A DNA stretch of 16,335 nucleotides, taken from assembly GCA_947307505.1 (NCBI GenBank), contig CAMZJG010000005.1:1-16335 (forward strand), in the 5' to 3' direction. Positions 14,081 through 16,335 of the stretch are shown here, piece after piece (positions within the stretch are counted from its first letter, which is position 1; each line of letters starts with the position of its first letter). Source of the DNA: an uncultured Clostridia bacterium (GTDB lineage Bacteria > Bacillota_A > Clostridia > Oscillospirales > Oscillospiraceae). The notes beneath the pieces are model-generated. The model ran no database searches. It was given only the letters and a program-made list of their open reading frames with translations, and was not told where the DNA came from. Both the position numbers and the translations under genes were made by a program.

Positions 14081-15198
14081 AAAAACTCGGCTTCGGCCTG
14101 ATGCGGCTGCCTCTGCTGGATCCCGCTGATGAGAGAAGCATCGACCTGGAACGCTTCAAGCAAATGGCGGACCTGTTTCTGGAAAGGGGTTTTACCTACT
14201 TTGATACAGCGATCGGTTATCACGGTTTTGAAAGCCAGCGGGCGGTCAAAACCGCTCTCGTAGACCGCCATCCCCGGAATCGCTTTGCCCTGGCAACCAA
14301 GCTGCACAACAATTTTGTACATTCCTTAGAGGATCGGGACCGCGTTTTCAACGAACAGCTGGAGCTGACCGGCGCGGGGTATTTCGACTATTATCTGCTG
14401 CATGGCATCAAGGCCGACAGCTACCCGATCTATGAACAGTATGACTGCTTCAACTGGCTTCTGGAGAAGCAGCGTCAGGGCCTGGTGCGGCACGTGGGCT
14501 TTTCCTTCCACGACACGGCGGAGCTGCTGGACCGGATCCTGACGGAGCACCCGGAGATGGAATTCGTGCAGATCCAGCTCAACTATCTGGACTGGGAGAG
14601 CGAATGGATCCAATCCCGCGCTGTCTATGAGACTGCGGTGAAGCACGGCAAGGACGTGATCGTGATGGAGCCGGTGAAGGGCGGCACCCTGGCCCGACTG
14701 CCTGCGGAAGCGGAAGCCCTTCTGAAAGCCGCCGCGCCGGAACAGTCGATCCCCTCCTGGGCGATCCGCTTCGCGGCCAGCCAGGAAAACGTCAGGATGG
14801 TCCTCTCCGGCATGAGCTCCCTGGAGCAGATGGAGGACAATCTGCGGACCATGGAGAACTTCCGGCCCTTATCCGGGCAAGAGCTCGCCCTGACAGCCCG
14901 GGCGGCGGAGATCATCAACCAGAAGATTGCCGTTGCCTGCACAGCCTGTTCCTACTGCACGGACGGCTGCCCCATGCAGATCGCCATTCCCAAGTATTTC
15001 TCCCTCTACAACGAAGATATGCGGGAGGATCTGGCGCAGAAGGGCTGGACCGCCAACTATTCCAATTATAATAAGCTCACAAGAACGCACGGCAAAGCCG
15101 GCGACTGCATCGGCTGCGGCCAGTGCGAGGGCGTCTGTCCCCAGCACCTGCCCATCGTCTCGCTGATGCAGCAGGTTTCCGCTCATTTTGATCGTTGA
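14077..15198 (+). CDS. Aldo/keto reductase with C-terminal 4Fe-4S domain
   Basis: 373 residues from the ATG at 14077, chosen because it forms ATGA with the HAD stop and has GGAGGA about 9 bases upstream. The N-terminal barrel has the complete AKR catalytic tetrad D43, Y48, K75 and H109 (YFDTAIGY, LATKL, LLHGI). The C-terminus carries two CxxCxxCxxxC motifs: C288/C291/C294/C298 and C344/C347/C350/C354, so it can hold two 4Fe-4S clusters. This is the COG1453-type reductase common in anaerobes. It would reduce a ketone or aldehyde of a sugar or polyol, or run the oxidation, with the clusters perhaps linking it to ferredoxin or flavin electrons instead of, or with, NADPH. Last intact gene of the operon; 42 bases before the broken symporter gene. 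Confidence 0.93.
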   Translation: MKKLGFGLMRLPLLDPADERSIDLERFKQMADLFLERGFTYFDTAIGYHGFESQRAVKTALVDRHPRNRFALATKLHNNFVHSLEDRDRVFNEQLELTGAGYFDYYLLHGIKADSYPIYEQYDCFNWLLEKQRQGLVRHVGFSFHDTAELLDRILTEHPEMEFVQIQLNYLDWESEWIQSRAVYETAVKHGKDVIVMEPVKGGTLARLPAEAEALLKAAAPEQSIPSWAIRFAASQENVRMVLSGMSSLEQMEDNLRTMENFRPLSGQELALTARAAEIINQKIAVACTACSYCTDGCPMQIAIPKYFSLYNEDMREDLAQKGWTANYSNYNKLTRTHGKAGDCIGCGQCEGVCPQHLPIVSLMQQVSAHFDR

Positions 15199-15240
15199 GC
15201 GCAGAGACAAGCTTGGCTTGACAGAGAAAGGAATCAAAGC

Positions 15241-15504
15241 ATGAAGAAGAGAAAGCTTTCCCTGGCAACGCAGATCTTCATTGCGCTGCTTCTGGGCATC
15301 ATCGCGGGCATCTGCCTGATGAAGAACGCCGACATCGCCACCTCCTACATCAAGCCCTTCGGTACGATCTTTCTGAACCTGATCAAGTGGGTCGTCACGC
15401 CGCTGGTCTTCTTCTCGATCATGGCTGGCGTCATCTCCATGCGTGACATCCGCAAGGTCGGCTCCATCGGCGTCAAAACCATCGTCTACTATGGGGATCA
15501 ATGA
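15241..15504 (+). pseudogene. Truncated dicarboxylate/amino-acid:cation symporter (DAACS, DctA/GltP family)
   Basis: The first 84 residues match the N-terminus of sodium/proton-driven dicarboxylate or glutamate symporters: a start of the type KLSLATQIFIALLLGIIAG, then FLNLIKWVVTPLVFFSIMAG, MRDIRKVGSIGVKTIVYY. Family members have about 400 residues and continue after YY into the next membrane helices. Here the frame runs into GDQ and a stop, and homology ends at about 15492. It has a proper ribosome site (AAAGGA, 15227-15232) and normal spacing after the reductase, so it was the fifth gene of the BtpA operon and probably supplied uptake. The loss of about 80 % of the gene is either a deletion joined to mobile DNA or an assembly join. 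Confidence 0.85.
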
Positions 15505-15760
15505 TTTCTCGTGGACGGAAAAGCTCATAGGTGACGACGGCGTTTTGAAAATAGCTGTGGATGAGTTCCGTGGGACGGTTCAATTTTATGTTGACGAATA
15601 CCACCGCCTCCTTGCCGATGGGTTGACGCAACAGGCTGCAGCAGTTGAGAAAAAGCTGTGGTCTTATCGTCGCGGAAAAGAGGACAATCGCTGAAGGAAC
15701 GAGCTGATAGAATTCCTCGTGAGGAATAATATCCTGCCCAAGTATGGGTTTCCGGTAGAT
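15493..15760 (+). pseudogene. Relic of a DEAD/DEAH-type helicase gene (DUF1998-like) from mobile DNA
   Basis: Reading in the frame of 15491, the sequence gives NDFSWTEKLIGDDGVLKIA, VDEFRGTVQFYVDEY, a TGA stop at 15692-15694, then in the same frame RNELIEFLVRNNILPKYGFP. The last stretch resembles a segment (RNNVLPKYGFPVDTVEL) that I recall from large helicases with a DUF1998 end in Firmicutes mobile elements; I could not verify this. The family likeness stops at VD (15760) and no start codon or ribosome site fits. With an internal stop and two broken ends it is a dead fragment. Confidence 0.45.
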
Positions 15761-15797
15761 AATGGGCTTCCTGCGTAGACGCCGCTGACCGATTGGT

Positions 15798-15854
15798 CGG
15801 AAAACCGCCCGACAGGGGACGGAAAACCGCCCTATCCGGGGCAGAAAACTGCCC
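15798..15854 (+). repeat. Three-copy 22-bp-period repeat, iteron-like relic of a RepA_N-type replication gene
   Basis: CGGAAAACCGCCC at 15798-15810 and 15820-15832 and CAGAAAACTGCCC at 15842-15854, exact period 22. Because 22 is not a multiple of three, one frame reads the copies as ENRP, GKPP and QKTAL. That pattern is familiar from the middle of RepA_N-like replication initiators, whose origin iterons lie inside the coding sequence. The frame ends at a TAA right after the third copy and has a TAG at 15776-15778, so no working gene remains. Confidence 0.5.
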
Positions 15855-16131
15855 TCTAATAGAATAAAGAATAAAAATATAAGAAAGATATGTCTGCCGT
15901 TTGGAAAAGAAACGGCGCTCCCGGGAAGCAGATTCGCTTCTCCGGAAGAGTCGTTTTTCGTGAAACGCATGTATTGCTGTACGGCTTTTGTCGCAGCAAG
16001 CAACGTCTGTGTACGTACAGACCGCTTATCAGGGAGCGCCCTGAAACCCCACATAAACATCCCCCAAAGAATTCAGTTGACGCCGTAAACCGTCAACGTA
16101 CGTTTTCGCCGAACTTTTTTTCATTTTCCTC
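15855..16131. other. Non-coding stretch before the LexA-like gene
   Basis: No gene supported. It holds a hairpin at 15921-15945 (CCGG-GAAGC / GCTTC-T-CCGG) followed some bases later by five Ts, a long-range inverted repeat GGCGCTCCC (15914-15922) / GGGAGCGCC (16032-16040), and a 7-base inverted repeat GTTGACG (16076-16082) / CGTCAAC (16091-16097). Confidence 0.5.
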
Positions 16132-16159
16132 TTGCTTTTTCAAAATAATCGTGTATAAT
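16132..16159 (+). promoter_or_regulatory. Promoter of the LexA-like gene
   Basis: TTGCTT (16132-16137), 16-base spacer, perfect TATAAT (16154-16159), 48 bases before the start codon. Confidence 0.75.
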
Positions 16160-16164
16160 AAGCT

Positions 16165-16189
16165 TATCCGATGCAGGTTGTATCGGATA
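16165..16189. promoter_or_regulatory. Leader palindrome of the LexA-like gene
   Basis: Perfect inverted repeat TATCCGAT (16165-16172) / ATCGGATA (16182-16189), centre 9 bases, beginning 6 bases past the -10 box. It fits an operator at the transcription start or an RNA hairpin just before the AAAGGAGG ribosome site. It is not the usual Firmicutes LexA box (CGAAC-N4-GTTCG). Confidence 0.5.
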
Positions 16190-16207
16190 GAGGAAAGGAG
16201 GTACGGT

Positions 16208-16335
16208 ATGCGATCCAAGAGTCCGGAGCTGATGGAGGCCATTAAGGCATTCGTCAACAGGTATTACCGCGAGCATCACACCGCGCCTTCCACGCAGACC
16301 ATCGGCGCTGCGGTCGGCGTCACCCGGAATACCGT
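16208..16335 (+). CDS. LexA-like repressor, N-terminal part (runs off window)
   Basis: The first 42 codons are visible: MRSKSPELMEAIKAFVNRYY, then REHHTAPSTQTIGAAVGVTR and NT. This is the winged-helix DNA-binding start of LexA/SOS-repressor proteins: a first helix, the APSTQTIG turn and a recognition helix. The ribosome site AAAGGAGG lies 7 bases upstream of the ATG. The self-cleaving peptidase domain would lie beyond the window, so whether this is the housekeeping LexA or a mobile-element paralogue is open; the mobile relics just upstream keep the second option alive. Confidence 0.75.
   Translation, partial: MRSKSPELMEAIKAFVNRYYREHHTAPSTQTIGAAVGVTRNT

Noticed and set aside
15798..15854. CRISPR array
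   Set aside because: Only three short units with 9-base gaps between conserved cores, a degenerate third copy and no cas genes; period 22 is too short for repeat plus spacer.
15473..16060. 195-codon minus-strand frame across the mobile relics
   Set aside because: It spans the symporter break, the helicase relic and the 22-bp repeats, has no known motif and lacks a convincing ribosome site; openness appears fortuitous.

Overview
The window looks like a chromosomal segment of a fairly GC-rich anaerobic gut Clostridia member (Oscillospiraceae-type is my best guess). The reasons are rubrerythrin, strong GGAGG ribosome sites, Firmicutes-type promoters, an oxygen-sensitive Fe-S aldo/keto reductase, and sugar-amine genes of the Frl/Fra kind. 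The taxon is inference; no rRNA or other marker gene is present.

Layout. Positions 1-559 hold no convincing gene: a strong terminator for something left of the window, a second hairpin, and low-information sequence. A rubrerythrin gene (560-1108, minus) follows. From 1162 to 9774 lies a long minus-strand set of ten genes, reading in transcription order: FrlB/FraB-type sugar-amine-6-phosphate deglycase, FrlD-type PfkB kinase, DcuA/DcuB-family transporter, two tandem FrlC-type epimerases, an amidohydrolase, a YjbQ-family protein, a second FrlD-type kinase, a cupin and a third FrlC-type epimerase. Four of the junctions are 4-base stop/start overlaps or gaps of 14-17 bases. A GntR/UTRA regulator (10099-10818) is divergent from this set and has its own terminator. 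To its right a plus-strand operon (10997-15198) encodes a BtpA/SgcQ-family TIM-barrel protein, an FGGY kinase, a HAD phosphatase/mutase and an aldo/keto reductase with two Fe-S motifs.

How it works together (inference). The deglycase plus FrlD kinase is the signature of Amadori-product (fructosamine) catabolism: kinase makes the 6-phosphate and deglycase splits it into glucose-6-phosphate and the free amine. A Dcu-family permease instead of an ABC, PTS or amino-acid permease recalls FraA of the Salmonella fructose-asparagine locus and points to an acidic or amide glycated amino acid. The extra kinase, three epimerases, amidohydrolase, YjbQ and the divergent BtpA/FGGY/HAD/AKR arm go well beyond the known frl and fra loci. 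They suggest either several related substrates or an undescribed route. The word AATACAAT and ACAAT/ATTGT inverted repeats recur at both divergent promoter regions, so one regulator probably controls both arms.

The right end is rearranged. A dicarboxylate/amino-acid symporter gene (from 15241) breaks off after about 84 codons. It is followed by relics of mobile DNA: a helicase-like fragment with an internal stop and a three-copy, 22-bp-period repeat resembling iterons inside a RepA_N-type replication gene. Last comes the start of a LexA-like repressor (16208 to the window edge) with a clear promoter and a leader palindrome.
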